Positions 1 to 7,850 are shown, numbered from the stretch's first letter. The stretch: 64,000 nt of DNA from an uncultured Oscillospiraceae bacterium (GCA_910586535.1 CAJUHS010000014.1:13775-77774), one strand, 5' to 3'. Notes: generated by a model from the letters alone, not told the origin. A program made the numbers and translations.

Positions 1-1
1 G

Positions 2-703
2 TATGGTTGTCAGCCTCTTTGCCAGCATGGATTTTCCCGAACCGGGGCTGCCTATCATCAGCACGTTGTGTCCTCCCGCAGCGGCGTACTCCAGAGCCTT
101 TTTCGCCGCGTACTGACCCTTTACGTCCGCAAAATCCACCGCGTCGAAATATTCCTCCGCCTTTGCCTCGTAGGGCTTTTGGGGGAGTATAACCTCGCCT
201 CGGCAAAAGTGCCTTATAAGCTGACCAGCGCTTTCCACACCGTAAACGGTTATACCGCTCACAACGCTTGCCTCATGAGCGTTTTCGGCGGGTACGAACA
301 CATTCTCGAAGCCAGCTTTTTCCGCAAGCAGGACCATTGGCAGAACGCCGTTGACAGGTCTTATGTCTCCGTTCAATGATACCTCCCCGATAAAGACGGA
401 CCTTGAAATGTCCTCGGTAATATTTCCCGTAACGCACAAAAGCGCAACAAATATGGCAAGATCGTGAACACTGCCGGACTTTTTCGTATCTGCGGGAGCA
501 AGATTCACTATCACCTTTGCCAGCGGAAAGGCTATGCCGTTTTCACGCAGCGCGGAGCGTATGCGTTCGCGGCTTTCCTTTACCACCGTGTCGGGAAGTC
601 CCACTATGTCGAAAGCGGGAGTACCCTTGCTTGTTTCGATCTCAACGTCCACGGCAAAAGCATTAAGCCCGAAAAGTCCGAGACTGTTTATTTTTGCAAA
701 CAT
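2..703 (-). CDS. YifB/ComM-family magnesium-chelatase-like AAA+ ATPase, 3' end cut by the window
   Basis: Only the N-terminal 234 codons are visible; the gene runs off the left edge. The protein opens MFAKINSLGLFGLNAFAVDVE and carries the ChlI/Lon-like N-terminal fold typical of YifB/ComM, followed by a Walker A motif GSPGSGKS about 12 residues before the edge. Characterised family members (ComM) are hexameric helicases aiding branch migration of incoming DNA during natural transformation; whether this organism is transformable is not shown here. The start at 703 is preceded by GAAAGGA. It lies 40 bp behind the hydrolase gene on the same strand, so co-transcription is likely. Confidence 0.9.
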   Translation of the reverse strand, partial: MFAKINSLGLFGLNAFAVDVEIETSKGTPAFDIVGLPDTVVKESRERIRSALRENGIAFPLAKVIVNLAPADTKKSGSVHDLAIFVALLCVTGNITEDISRSVFIGEVSLNGDIRPVNGVLPMVLLAEKAGFENVFVPAENAHEASVVSGITVYGVESAGQLIRHFCRGEVILPQKPYEAKAEEYFDAVDFADVKGQYAAKKALEYAAAGGHNVLMIGSPGSGKSMLAKRLTTI

Positions 704-742
704 AACCGTATATCCTTTCAAATGCTGTACTGCTGCTCTTTG

Positions 743-1684
743 TTACTCCTCTGCAGGAATATGTCTTTCAAGCCACTTCAGTATATCCTCGTATACCTCG
801 GCGCGGTTAGTCTCGTTGAGTATCTCGTGCCTTGCGCCGCTGTAAAGCTCAAGCTCGATATCGGTCTGACCCGAATCGCTGAGGCGTGTAAAAACTCTTT
901 CGGGCCCGCGTCCGTACAGCCCCACCGGATCGTCCCCTCCGCTGCAAATTAGGATCGGCAGGCTGTTATCCACCTTTTCCGCCCAGTCCCTTGCGGAGAC
1001 ATAGCTTACCAGATACATCAGATCGGTATAGGCTCTTGCGGTAAAGCGGAAATTGCACCAAGGGTCTTTTTCATACGCTTCGGCTACCTCGGTGTCGCGG
1101 GATATCCAGGCAAACTCGTTGACGGGATTTTCCACCTTAACGTTGCTCAGACCGAAAACAAGTTCGTCCAGCATTTTGGAGCGCGCCAGTTCGCCCTTTA
1201 GCCTGCATACGGTCTGTGAAAGAGCGATCCCCGCGTTGACTCCTATCTTCATATTCAATGTGCCCATGATTATTGCTCCGCCGTACAGATCGCTGTGCTT
1301 TGCAAGAACAGCCCTTGTCACCAGCGAACCCATGCTGTGCCCCAATATATATAATGGTATGCCCTCAAACTTTTTTCTCATCATGCAGGAAAGCTTAAAA
1401 GTATCCTTTGCAAGAAACTGCCAGCCGCGTTTAGGCGCAAAGTAGCCCAGATACCCGTCGCTGACAACCGAATTTCCGTGACCTAAGTGATCGTGACCGA
1501 ACACGGCAATGCCGTTTGCACAGAGAAAGGCGATAAAGTCCTCATACCGCTCGGTGTACTCGCACATCCCGTGGACTATCTGCACGGCCGCTCTCGGTTT
1601 CGACACAGGTGTATAAATATAGTATGCGATATTGTCAGTACCGTTGGAGCTTTTAAAGCTTCCCGTTGATTTTTCAAAACTCAT
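743..1684 (-). CDS. Alpha/beta hydrolase, monoacylglycerol lipase-like (serine hydrolase S33-type)
   Basis: A 313-residue cytosolic alpha/beta hydrolase without signal peptide. The oxyanion-side motif VHGMCEYTERY near residue 38 and GHDHLGHG near 63 match monoglyceride lipase/lysophospholipase relatives, the nucleophile elbow is GHSMGS (Ser about 117), the acid is probably Asp in SGGDDPVG, and the base His in GARHEILNE near the C terminus. The catalytic triad therefore looks complete. Substrate cannot be decided from sequence; medium- or long-chain glycerides or lysolipids are the family norm. It sits just upstream of the yifB-like gene on the same strand. Confidence 0.85.
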   Translation of the reverse strand: MSFEKSTGSFKSSNGTDNIAYYIYTPVSKPRAAVQIVHGMCEYTERYEDFIAFLCANGIAVFGHDHLGHGNSVVSDGYLGYFAPKRGWQFLAKDTFKLSCMMRKKFEGIPLYILGHSMGSLVTRAVLAKHSDLYGGAIIMGTLNMKIGVNAGIALSQTVCRLKGELARSKMLDELVFGLSNVKVENPVNEFAWISRDTEVAEAYEKDPWCNFRFTARAYTDLMYLVSYVSARDWAEKVDNSLPILICSGGDDPVGLYGRGPERVFTRLSDSGQTDIELELYSGARHEILNETNRAEVYEDILKWLERHIPAEE

Positions 1685-1819
1685 AATGCTACCCGCCTTT
1701 ACAAATTTCAGAAATATTTCTATTAGTATAACACATTTGTATTATTTTAACAAGGTTTTTCCAAAACTTTTCCTTTGTAATTTTCCGCACTCCTCTTGTC
1801 TGACGGATGCCTCTTTTTC

Positions 1820-1848
1820 TTGACAACTCTGTATGAAATTGCTATAAT
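1820..1848 (+). promoter_or_regulatory. Consensus sigma-A promoter of the HAD-mnmA operon
   Basis: TTGACA at 1820-1825 and TATAAT at 1843-1848 separated by exactly 17 bp, about 55 bp before the HAD start codon. Both hexamers are perfect consensus. Confidence 0.85.
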
Positions 1849-1904
1849 TTACTTACCGGCTGAACCATCGGCGATTCAAGGATACAGGGGGCAAGTGTGA
1901 AAAT

Positions 1905-2567
1905 ATGAACGCTGAAAACATTAAAGCAATAATTTTCGATATGGACGGAACCCTTCTGGACAGTCTTTCAGTCTGGGCGGATTCAGACAGGGAATTTCTT
2001 AACGGACTGGGTCTGGAGTATAACTCCGAATGCTCCCTTGCCATGAAAAAAATGCACTTTGATTCCGCCTGCGAATATCTTGTTAGGGAGTACTCACTGC
2101 CCTTTTCCGCAGAGGAAACGGGAAAAAAGATACTTGCCATAGTTGAGGAGCACTACATAACGGCTGTTCCCCTCAAGGACGGCGCGGAGGAATTTTTGGA
2201 GTACGCAAAAAAATGCGGCGTAAAAATGTGCGTTGCAACGTCCAACAAAAAAAGCCTTGCCGAAGCGGCTCTGAGATCAAGGGGGATAATGAAATATTTT
2301 GAATTTGTGCTTACCTCCGACGAGGTGGGCTGCGGAAAGGAAAGCCCCGAAATTTTTCTGAAAGCTTCGGAAATGCTTGGAGCAAAGCCATCGGAGACCA
2401 TTGTTTTCGAGGACTCCATTCACGCGGTAATGTCCGCGAAAGAAGCGGGCTTCAGAGTAGCGGGAATTTACGAAAAGCTTTGCGAGGGAGAATTTGAGGA
2501 GATAAAAAAATTTGCGGATATGACGGCAATGTCCTTTGCGGAAATTTTAAAGGAGTATACGGAATGA
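1905..2567 (+). CDS. HAD-superfamily phosphatase/phosphomutase-like hydrolase
   Basis: A 220-residue HAD hydrolase of the beta-phosphoglucomutase-like subgroup. Motif I is DMDGTLLDS near residue 12 (nucleophile Asp plus general acid Asp), motif II is in CVATSNKKS, and motif IV region is FEDSIHAVMSAKEAG. An alpha-helical cap (about residues 20-85) lies between motif I and motif II. Substrate unknown; small phosphorylated sugars or nucleotides are typical. Its stop overlaps the mnmA start (ATGA), which suggests translational coupling, so a role in cleaning up a phosphorylated metabolite next to tRNA thiolation is conceivable but unproven. Confidence 0.88.
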   Translation: MNAENIKAIIFDMDGTLLDSLSVWADSDREFLNGLGLEYNSECSLAMKKMHFDSACEYLVREYSLPFSAEETGKKILAIVEEHYITAVPLKDGAEEFLEYAKKCGVKMCVATSNKKSLAEAALRSRGIMKYFEFVLTSDEVGCGKESPEIFLKASEMLGAKPSETIVFEDSIHAVMSAKEAGFRVAGIYEKLCEGEFEEIKKFADMTAMSFAEILKEYTE

Positions 2568-3589
2568 AAAAGATCCTTGCTGGAATGAGCGGCGGAGTAG
2601 ACAGCTCCGCTGCGGCTGTCCTGCTTAAAGAACAGGGCTGCGAAGTCGGCGGCTGCACCTTAAAGCTTTGCGGAAACGATTGCTCCGAGGCAGAGGCAGT
2701 CTGCAAAAGGCTTGGCATACCACACTACACAATAGATTTGGAAAAACAGTTCCGGGCCGATGTTATTGACAGATTTGCGGAGGGGTACATTGAGGGCGGC
2801 ACTCCCAACCCCTGCATTTTCTGCAACCGCTATATCAAGTTCGGGGAAATGCTTGACCATGCGTTAAAGCTTGGCTATGACGGAATTGCAACGGGACACT
2901 ACGCAAAGACGGAACGCGACGAACGTTCGGGGCGGTATCTGCTTATCCGTCCTGCGGACAGGAAAAAAGACCAGACCTATGTTTTGTACAGCATGACCCA
3001 GTTTCAGCTTGCGCACACTCTGTTCCCTCTTTGGAACAGGGACAAGGAGCAAAACCGCGCTCTTGCGGAGCGGTACGGACTTCCGAATGCAGGAAAGCCT
3101 GACAGTCAGGATATCTGCTTTGTTCCCGACGGAGATTACGCGGCTTTTATTGAGGAATACACCCAAAAAACTTTTCCCGCGGGAGATTTTATTGACGCCG
3201 GTGGAAAGGTTATCGGAAAACACGGCGGAATGATCCGCTATACCATAGGACAGCGAAAAGGTCTGGGAGTTGCTTTCGGCAAGCCCGTTTACGTCTGCGG
3301 CAAGGACGTACAGAAAAATACCGTTACCCTTGGGGACAGCATAGACCTGCTGACAATGACCGCAGTCGCCGAGGACGTTAATTTGATAAGCCTTCCCGAC
3401 ATTTCCGAGCCTATTAGGATCACCGCGAAAACGAGATACAATATGGCCGACGCGGCGGGTACCTTGGAACGTGCAGGCGACAGCAGGATAATGGTGACCT
3501 TTGACGTTCCCCAGAGAGCCGTAACAAAGGGTCAGGCTCTTGTTATCTACAACGGAAATATCGTTGTGGGCGGGGGAAAAATCATATAA
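2564..3589 (+). CDS. mnmA: tRNA-specific 2-thiouridylase MnmA
   Basis: Catalyses ATP-dependent 2-thiolation of the wobble uridine U34 in tRNA Lys/Glu/Gln. The P-loop GMSGGVDSS (residues 7-15), the TPNPCIFCNRYIKFG segment carrying the nucleophilic Cys (about 87), the persulfide Cys in SQDICFVPDGDY and the tRNA-binding GQRKGLG segment are all present. At 341 residues it is about 20-30 shorter than E. coli MnmA, the shortening being near residues 30-40, as in other clostridial copies. It overlaps the upstream HAD gene by four bases. Functionally it partners MnmE/MnmG (encoded at 16.7-20.7 kb), which add the 5-position modification to the same base. Confidence 0.95.
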   Translation: MKKILAGMSGGVDSSAAAVLLKEQGCEVGGCTLKLCGNDCSEAEAVCKRLGIPHYTIDLEKQFRADVIDRFAEGYIEGGTPNPCIFCNRYIKFGEMLDHALKLGYDGIATGHYAKTERDERSGRYLLIRPADRKKDQTYVLYSMTQFQLAHTLFPLWNRDKEQNRALAERYGLPNAGKPDSQDICFVPDGDYAAFIEEYTQKTFPAGDFIDAGGKVIGKHGGMIRYTIGQRKGLGVAFGKPVYVCGKDVQKNTVTLGDSIDLLTMTAVAEDVNLISLPDISEPIRITAKTRYNMADAAGTLERAGDSRIMVTFDVPQRAVTKGQALVIYNGNIVVGGGKII

Positions 3590-3686
3590 GCTGCCCAATA
3601 AAAATATAATTAAAATAATCAAGTCATATATTGAATCCACCAATACAAAAATTTTTCACTTTTATAATCAGAAAGGATATGGTATC

Positions 3687-4178
3687 ATGAAAGAAATTTC
3701 AATTGAATCCCTCAGCTTCAACCCCTGGACAAAGATCGGCAAGGACTGCTTCCTTCTCACAAGCGGAGATGAAAACAGCTTCAACACAATGACCGTTGGC
3801 TGGGCTTCAACGGGCGTTATGTGGAGAAAAAACGTTATCTCCGCAATGGTTCGCCCCAACCGTTACACCTATGAATTTATGGAAAAAAACGATCTGTTTA
3901 CCGTCAGCTTTTACGGAGAGGAGTACAAAAAGGCTCTGAGCTTCTGCGGCTCACACTCGGGACGGGACTGCGACAAAGCTAAGGAAGCGGGGCTTACTCC
4001 CGAATTTACAGACGGTACAACAACCTTTAAGGAAGCAAAGCTGACCTTTGTGTGCAGAAAGATCTACGCCCAGGACTTTGACATTAATCTTGTGGCTCCG
4101 GACGTTAAGCCCGCAAACGGCAGCGATCCTATACATAAGCTTTTTATGGGCGAGATACTTAAGGTTTACGAAAATTAA
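3687..4178 (+). CDS. Flavin reductase-like FMN-binding protein
   Basis: The 163-residue product resembles the flavin reductase/FMN-binding split-barrel family: TSGDENSFNTMTVGW near the N terminus, a VRPNRYTYEFMEKNDLFTVSF segment in the middle, and a C-terminal LFMGEILKVYEN strand. Such proteins reduce free flavin with NAD(P)H or bind FMN as small oxidoreductases. The ATG at 3687 is chosen because AGAAAGGA lies just upstream; the reading frame is open further 5' into the mnmA 3' end, but without ribosome-binding signals. Electron acceptor and partner are unknown. Confidence 0.85.
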   Translation: MKEISIESLSFNPWTKIGKDCFLLTSGDENSFNTMTVGWASTGVMWRKNVISAMVRPNRYTYEFMEKNDLFTVSFYGEEYKKALSFCGSHSGRDCDKAKEAGLTPEFTDGTTTFKEAKLTFVCRKIYAQDFDINLVAPDVKPANGSDPIHKLFMGEILKVYEN

Positions 4179-4186
4179 TGTCATAA

Positions 4187-4227
4187 TTTACAGCTTGTAC
4201 ACATAAAATATATTGACAAGCTGTAAA
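4187..4227. repeat. 12-bp inverted repeat overlapping the mntP -35 box
   Basis: TTTACAGCTTGT (4187-4198) and ACAAGCTGTAAA (4216-4227) are perfect reverse complements separated by 17 bp. The right arm overlaps the -35 hexamer TTGACA at 4213-4218. There is no U-run, so a transcription-factor operator is more likely than a terminator. Confidence 0.7.
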
Positions 4228-4241
4228 AAACATACTAAAAT
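4213..4241 (+). promoter_or_regulatory. Sigma-A promoter of mntP
   Basis: TTGACA (4213-4218), 17-bp spacer, TAAAAT (4236-4241). Transcription would start around 4249, directly before the riboswitch. Confidence 0.8.
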
Positions 4242-4252
4242 TAACAGTGTTA

Positions 4253-4488
4253 CTATGAGGGAGTAATCGGCATAGCTTTATGTTGTTATGTTTGCATTTA
4301 TCGACATACTGACGTTTTTCGTCCGGTAATGCTTTATACTGATATTCAATTAAAAAGCGCATAAAAAATCAAACAAAACTTGCATATACCGGTTTTTGTG
4401 AAGTTTTTTGTCTGCACTTTTAACTGAAGATTAGGATTAACGATGAGACTCACGGGCAGCTTTTGTTGTCCGCGGGTCTTTTTATTTT
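4253..4488 (+). promoter_or_regulatory. yybP-ykoY (Mn2+) riboswitch with intrinsic terminator
   Basis: The leader contains the family's conserved pieces in order: GAGGGAGTA (4257-4265), CGACATACTGACG (about 4309-4321), TCCGGTAATGC, and AACGATGAGACTC (about 4440-4452). The last piece runs into a GC-rich hairpin, GACTCACGGGCAGC pairing with GTTGTCCGCGGGTC, followed by TTTTTATTTT (4448-4488), an expression-platform terminator. The downstream gene is a manganese exporter, which is the classical target of this Mn2+-sensing riboswitch. No covariance search was possible here. Confidence 0.8.
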
Positions 4489-4505
4489 GAAAGGAAAGGG
4501 TAAAA

Positions 4506-5081
4506 ATGGGATTTTTAGAATTATTTCTTATAGCAATCGGACTGTCTGCCGACGCTTTTTCCGTATCTGTATGCAAGGGTCTGAATATGCGGAAGCTGAA
4601 CCTTAAGCACGCTTACCTTATCGCCCTGTTTTTCGGCGTATTTCAGGCGGTAATGCCCCTTATCGGATATCTTTTGGGCACGGGCTTTTCGGAGTACATC
4701 GAAAAATTTGACCACTGGATAGCCTTTGCTCTGCTGGCGTTTATCGGCGGTAAAATGGTTATCGAAGCCATACGAGAAAAGGACGGCGGCCCGGAAGAAA
4801 AGACCGACGCGCTCAGCACGGGAGAACTAACCGTCCTTGCGATAGCCACAAGCATTGACGCTCTTGCGGTGGGCATAACCTTTGCGTTTTTAAAGGTGAA
4901 TATACTGCCGTCCGTTTTGCTTATCGGCGTTACCACCTTTGCGCTTTCTCTCGGCGGGGTACTGCTGGGCAACCGCTTTGGGGCTAAGTACAAGACCAAA
5001 GCCGAAGTCGCGGGGGGCGTGATACTTGTTCTTATAGGTTTGAAAATACTTTTAGAGCATCTGGGGGTAATTAATATTTGA
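4506..5081 (+). CDS. mntP: Manganese efflux pump MntP
   Basis: A 191-residue polytopic membrane protein of the MntP (DUF204) family with six predicted helices in two homologous halves: GLSADAFSVSVCKGL near residue 12 and the repeat counterpart ATSIDALAVGITFAFLK near residue 113. The conserved Asp residues in these two motifs are the expected Mn2+ ligands. It exports Mn2+ under excess. Expression appears riboswitch-controlled (4253-4488), and an inverted repeat over the -35 box may add protein control. A strong hairpin follows the gene. Start codon is preceded by AAAGGAAAGGG. Confidence 0.93.
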   Translation: MGFLELFLIAIGLSADAFSVSVCKGLNMRKLNLKHAYLIALFFGVFQAVMPLIGYLLGTGFSEYIEKFDHWIAFALLAFIGGKMVIEAIREKDGGPEEKTDALSTGELTVLAIATSIDALAVGITFAFLKVNILPSVLLIGVTTFALSLGGVLLGNRFGAKYKTKAEVAGGVILVLIGLKILLEHLGVINI

Positions 5082-5098
5082 CGGCGTTTTATTTAGGC

Positions 5099-5137
5099 GT
5101 GCCGCCACTGTCCGAACTGTTCGGACAGTGGCGGCAC
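5099..5137 (+). terminator. 18-bp perfect stem hairpin downstream of mntP
   Basis: Arms 5099-5116 and 5120-5137 are perfect reverse complements with a 3-base loop. The following bases (AGTTTGTATT) are only moderately U-rich, so terminator or RNA-stabilising hairpin. Confidence 0.7.
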
Positions 5138-5231
5138 AGTTTGTATTCAGCGCTGAAAACTTAAATTTATTCAATATCACCAAACAACATTATTGCATTT
5201 GGTAAAAAAAAGAGATTTCTATAGCGGCAGA

Positions 5232-5260
5232 TTGACATACGTTATTATCGGGTGTATAAT
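5232..5260 (+). promoter_or_regulatory. Consensus promoter of the secreted-protein gene
   Basis: TTGACA at 5232-5237, 17-bp spacer, TATAAT at 5255-5260; both perfect. Confidence 0.85.
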
Positions 5261-5329
5261 GTATATGAAAACAACGGATCCACGTTTTCAGAATTAATTA
5301 ATATCAACATATGAAAGGAATTGGTTTGT

Positions 5330-5821
5330 ATGAAAAAGTTCGTTAAAAAAATTTTAGCGGTCTGCGTTTCAGCTGCAATTGCTATGTCAATGGCGGCTAT
5401 ATCTGCGGTTGCGGAGGAACACTATTCTATCGGTACTGATACAGAGGAATACTTTTCTTTTGCCAACTCCGATTCAAGAATTGACAGCAATGGCGACTTT
5501 ACTTTTGAAATAAGATGGAGTGTTGATTCAGAATCTTTCAGATTTAAATCAACAAAATCTACTCTTACCGTGTCTGCTCATATTGAGGATTACATTACAC
5601 ATGATAAAACATATAGCGAACATCTTTGCAGAATCTATCTTGAAAGCGGTTTTTCCAGAAAATCTTTTGATTTTTATGCCGACGGAACGGAGTATACATT
5701 TAGTCTTGCCGATTTGAAAACTGATAAAGATTACAGCATATCAATATCAAACATAGATTCGCTTGATTCAAGACACCGTGTTGTCGGCTCCGGAAATTTG
5801 ACGGGTATTACCATAAATTGA
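5330..5821 (+). CDS. Secreted protein of unknown function
   Basis: Not recognised as a known family. The 163-residue product starts MKKFVKKILAVCVSAAIAM and has a typical signal peptide with likely cleavage after AVA (about residue 26). The mature part is polar, with alternating short hydrophobic stretches (FTFEIRWSV, STLTVSAHI, KDYSISISNID), suggesting a beta-sandwich. The ATG at 5330 is preferred over TTG at 5321 because AAAGGA (5313-5318) is correctly spaced. It has its own strong promoter and terminator, so it is monocistronic. Base composition is noticeably more AT-rich than neighbouring housekeeping genes. Confidence 0.75.
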   Translation: MKKFVKKILAVCVSAAIAMSMAAISAVAEEHYSIGTDTEEYFSFANSDSRIDSNGDFTFEIRWSVDSESFRFKSTKSTLTVSAHIEDYITHDKTYSEHLCRIYLESGFSRKSFDFYADGTEYTFSLADLKTDKDYSISISNIDSLDSRHRVVGSGNLTGITIN

Positions 5822-5837
5822 TTTAATTTTGGAGTTG

Positions 5838-5872
5838 CTCCGTCAGACCTCAGTGTCTGACGGAGTTTATAT
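5838..5872 (+). terminator. Intrinsic terminator after the secreted-protein gene
   Basis: CTCCGTCAGAC (5838-5848) pairs perfectly with GTCTGACGGAG (5855-5865), followed by TTTATATTT. Confidence 0.85.
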
Positions 5873-5973
5873 TTGATTCTGTTTAATTTCAGTACTTAAT
5901 AACGGGTTTGCCCAGTTTTGCGGACTCTATACTCGTAATTCATAATAATCAAAAAAATCAGGAGGTTTGCTAA

Positions 5974-6456
5974 ATGAAAAAAGTATTTAAGGTGTTATTG
6001 GCAATCAGTATTTTGCTGATTTTACTGATAAATTTAAAAATCATACCGAATCCGTCAGATTTTACAATGACCAGAGATATAATTTTAAGCAGACGTGAAC
6101 GCGGTTGGTGGCAATATAATTTTATTCCCTTTAAATCATATTTTCATATCGGAGAAAACTTTCCGGCAAACGTATGGCTAATTATAGGACATATAGGTAT
6201 GTTTTTTATATTTGGCATTTTGCTTGCTCTTTCCTCTGAAAAAATATCTGTAAAAAAGTGTTTGCTGATTTCTTCTATTTTTTCCGTTTTGCTGGAAGTC
6301 ATTCAGTTTGCCGCTGCGGTCGGAGTATTTGATATCGATACTATAATTCAACATACATTAGGAGCTTTTGTCGGAGTAATTATAATAAAAAGAAAGTGTT
6401 TTAAATCTGTCAGCAGTAAAAACAAAAAAATACAGACATTTGAAAACCGGCAATAA
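5974..6456 (+). CDS. VanZ-like family membrane protein
   Basis: A 160-residue membrane protein with about four predicted helices. The NFIPFKSY motif after the first helix, the GHIGMFFIFGILLAL helix, the LLEVIQFAAAVGVFDIDTIIQHTLGAFVG segment are the hallmarks of VanZ-like proteins. VanZ itself confers low-level teicoplanin resistance, but most relatives have no known role, so no resistance function should be assumed. AGGAGG precedes the start. Codon use is AT-rich like the secreted-protein gene upstream, unlike the flanking ribosomal genes. Confidence 0.85.
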   Translation: MKKVFKVLLAISILLILLINLKIIPNPSDFTMTRDIILSRRERGWWQYNFIPFKSYFHIGENFPANVWLIIGHIGMFFIFGILLALSSEKISVKKCLLISSIFSVLLEVIQFAAAVGVFDIDTIIQHTLGAFVGVIIIKRKCFKSVSSKNKKIQTFENRQ

Positions 6457-6528
6457 AATCAGTTGTATTCAGTAAACTTAGCCTAATACATTTAACTGCT
6501 CAAATTATCCAAAAATTTTTAAAAAAGG

Positions 6529-6557
6529 TTGACAAGCGGTTTGAACGGTGTTATAAT
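6529..6557 (+). promoter_or_regulatory. Consensus promoter of rpsF-ssb-rpsR
   Basis: TTGACA 6529-6534, 17-bp spacer, TATAAT 6552-6557. Confidence 0.88.
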
Positions 6558-6570
6558 AGTATGGTATCCT

Positions 6571-6592
6571 CGTCCGCGGAGGGTCGCGGACG
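6571..6592 (+). promoter_or_regulatory. Leader hairpin in front of rpsF, candidate S6:S18 autoregulatory site
   Basis: CGTCCGCG and CGCGGACG form a perfect 8-bp stem around the loop GAGGGT, ending about 10 bases before the ribosome-binding site. Many bacteria have an rpsF leader bound by the S6:S18 complex; position fits, but this hairpin was not matched to the consensus in detail. Confidence 0.45.
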
Positions 6593-6616
6593 TAATCCAA
6601 GAGGAGGTGTTTTAAA

Positions 6617-6907
6617 ATGGCTAAAATCAATGAAGCTTACGAGACCATGGCGGTTTACAGCCTGAAAAACGGTGAGGACGGCGTTAAGGCTCTTAACGAT
6701 AAGTTCAAAGCGCTCATCGAGGCTAACGGCACTATGGAATCCGTTGACGAGTGGGGCAAGAGAAAGCTTGCTTACGAGATCGACGACCAGACAGAGGGCT
6801 ATTACGTGCTTTACACATTTACAAGCAAGCCCGATTTCCCCGCTGAGCTGGACCGTGTATTCAAGATCACGGACGGCGTTATGCGTTCCCTTACTACAGT
6901 AAGATAA
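6617..6907 (+). CDS. rpsF: 30S ribosomal protein S6
   Basis: Full-length 96-residue bS6 (YETMAVYSLKNGEDG at the N terminus, WGKRKLAYEIDDQTEGYYVLYTF in the middle). It binds the 30S platform as a heterodimer with S18, encoded two genes downstream. AGAGGAGGTG is a strong ribosome-binding site. First gene of the conserved rpsF-ssb-rpsR operon. Confidence 0.97.
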   Translation: MAKINEAYETMAVYSLKNGEDGVKALNDKFKALIEANGTMESVDEWGKRKLAYEIDDQTEGYYVLYTFTSKPDFPAELDRVFKITDGVMRSLTTVR

Positions 6908-6927
6908 CGCGGAAAGGGTGTCGCTTT

Positions 6928-7434
6928 ATGCTGAATAAAGTTATTATCATGGGCAGACTTACTGCCGACCCCGAACTCAGACAGACTCCGTCCGGAGTCT
7001 CCACTTGTCAGATAACCGTTGCTGTGGACAGAAATTACACTCCGCAGGGCGGTGAAAAACAAACGGATTTTATTACCGTTGTTGCATGGCGACAGACTGC
7101 CGAGTTTATTTCCAGATATTTTGCCAAGGGAAGAATGATAATCGTTGAGGGCGGTCTTAGAACCAGAACTTATGACGATAAGCGTTATCCCGATGTGCGC
7201 CACTATGTGACCGAAGTTCAGGCTGAAAACGTTATGTTCGGCGAAACAAAGGCTGCGGCACAGAGCGGCGGAAATTATGCTCCCCAGCAGTTTGCCCAGC
7301 CTCAGTACAGCCAGCCCGCTCCCGCTCCCCAGTATGCTCAGCAGGCTCAGCCTCAGCAGAGCGCGCCCGCAGTCTCTTTCGGGGACTTAGGCGACTTTGA
7401 GGAAGTCATCGGAGACGGCGACTTGCCTTTCTGA
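6928..7434 (+). CDS. ssb: Single-stranded DNA-binding protein
   Basis: A 168-residue SSB. The OB-fold spans about residues 1-105 (MLNKVIIMGRLTADPELRQTP, then TDFITVVAWRQTAEFISRYFAKG), a Gln/Pro/Ala-rich linker (about 110-150) follows, and the acidic interaction tip DGDLPF closes the protein. It coats single-stranded DNA at forks and recruits repair partners through the tip. It lies between rpsF and rpsR as in most Firmicutes, so it is expressed with ribosomal proteins. Confidence 0.97.
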   Translation: MLNKVIIMGRLTADPELRQTPSGVSTCQITVAVDRNYTPQGGEKQTDFITVVAWRQTAEFISRYFAKGRMIIVEGGLRTRTYDDKRYPDVRHYVTEVQAENVMFGETKAAAQSGGNYAPQQFAQPQYSQPAPAPQYAQQAQPQQSAPAVSFGDLGDFEEVIGDGDLPF

Positions 7435-7475
7435 AAGGCAAGCACGGCTGAAACATTTTATAAGGAGGTTTCACT

Positions 7476-7724
7476 ATGGAAAAGGATAGAGAAAGAGCTC
7501 CCCGCGGCGCTAAGAGAACCCGTAAAAAGGTTTGTATGTTCTGTGCCGACAGGGTTGAAAAGATCGACTACAAAGACGTTGCAAGACTCAAGAAGTGCAT
7601 GACCGAAAGATCCAAGATACTCCCCAGAAGAGTAACAGGTACCTGCGCTTACCATCAGAGAGAGCTTACTTCCGCTATTAAGCGCGCAAGATATATTGCT
7701 CTTATCCCCTACGTTTCCGACTGA
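7476..7724 (+). CDS. rpsR: 30S ribosomal protein S18, Cys-containing form
   Basis: An 82-residue bS18. It has CMFC near residue 21, further Cys in KKCMTER and TGTCAYHQRELTSAIKRARYIALIP, consistent with the zinc-ribbon (C+) version of S18. It pairs with S6 on the 30S subunit. A canonical terminator follows at 7756, ending the operon. Confidence 0.97.
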   Translation: MEKDRERAPRGAKRTRKKVCMFCADRVEKIDYKDVARLKKCMTERSKILPRRVTGTCAYHQRELTSAIKRARYIALIPYVSD

Positions 7725-7755
7725 TTCGGTTCGGAACAAAATTATGCTTTTATGG

Positions 7756-7789
7756 CAGGAACCGTTTTGCGGTTCCTGTTTTTTTATTT
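7756..7789 (+). terminator. Intrinsic terminator of rpsF-ssb-rpsR
   Basis: CAGGAACC (7756-7763) pairs with GGTTCCTG (7771-7778), followed by TTTTTTTATTT. Confidence 0.92.
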
Positions 7790-7800
7790 CAAGCGCAGCT

Positions 7801-7850
7801 TAATGCGTGGGATTGAAAACAAACAATTCTGTTTTTAATCCCATGCATTA
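7801..7850 (+). repeat. Long hairpin with 20-bp stem between rpsR and hrcA
   Basis: Arms 7801-7820 and 7831-7850 pair along all 20 positions with a 10-base loop. The only two departures from Watson-Crick are G-U pairs in the plus-strand RNA, which would be A-C mismatches in the minus-strand RNA, so the plus transcript is the one that folds. There is no U-tract after it. The remainder of 7851-8010 shows nothing recognisable. Confidence 0.6.

Noticed and set aside
2864..3643. A 259-codon minus-strand ORF
   Set aside because: Antisense shadow of mnmA.
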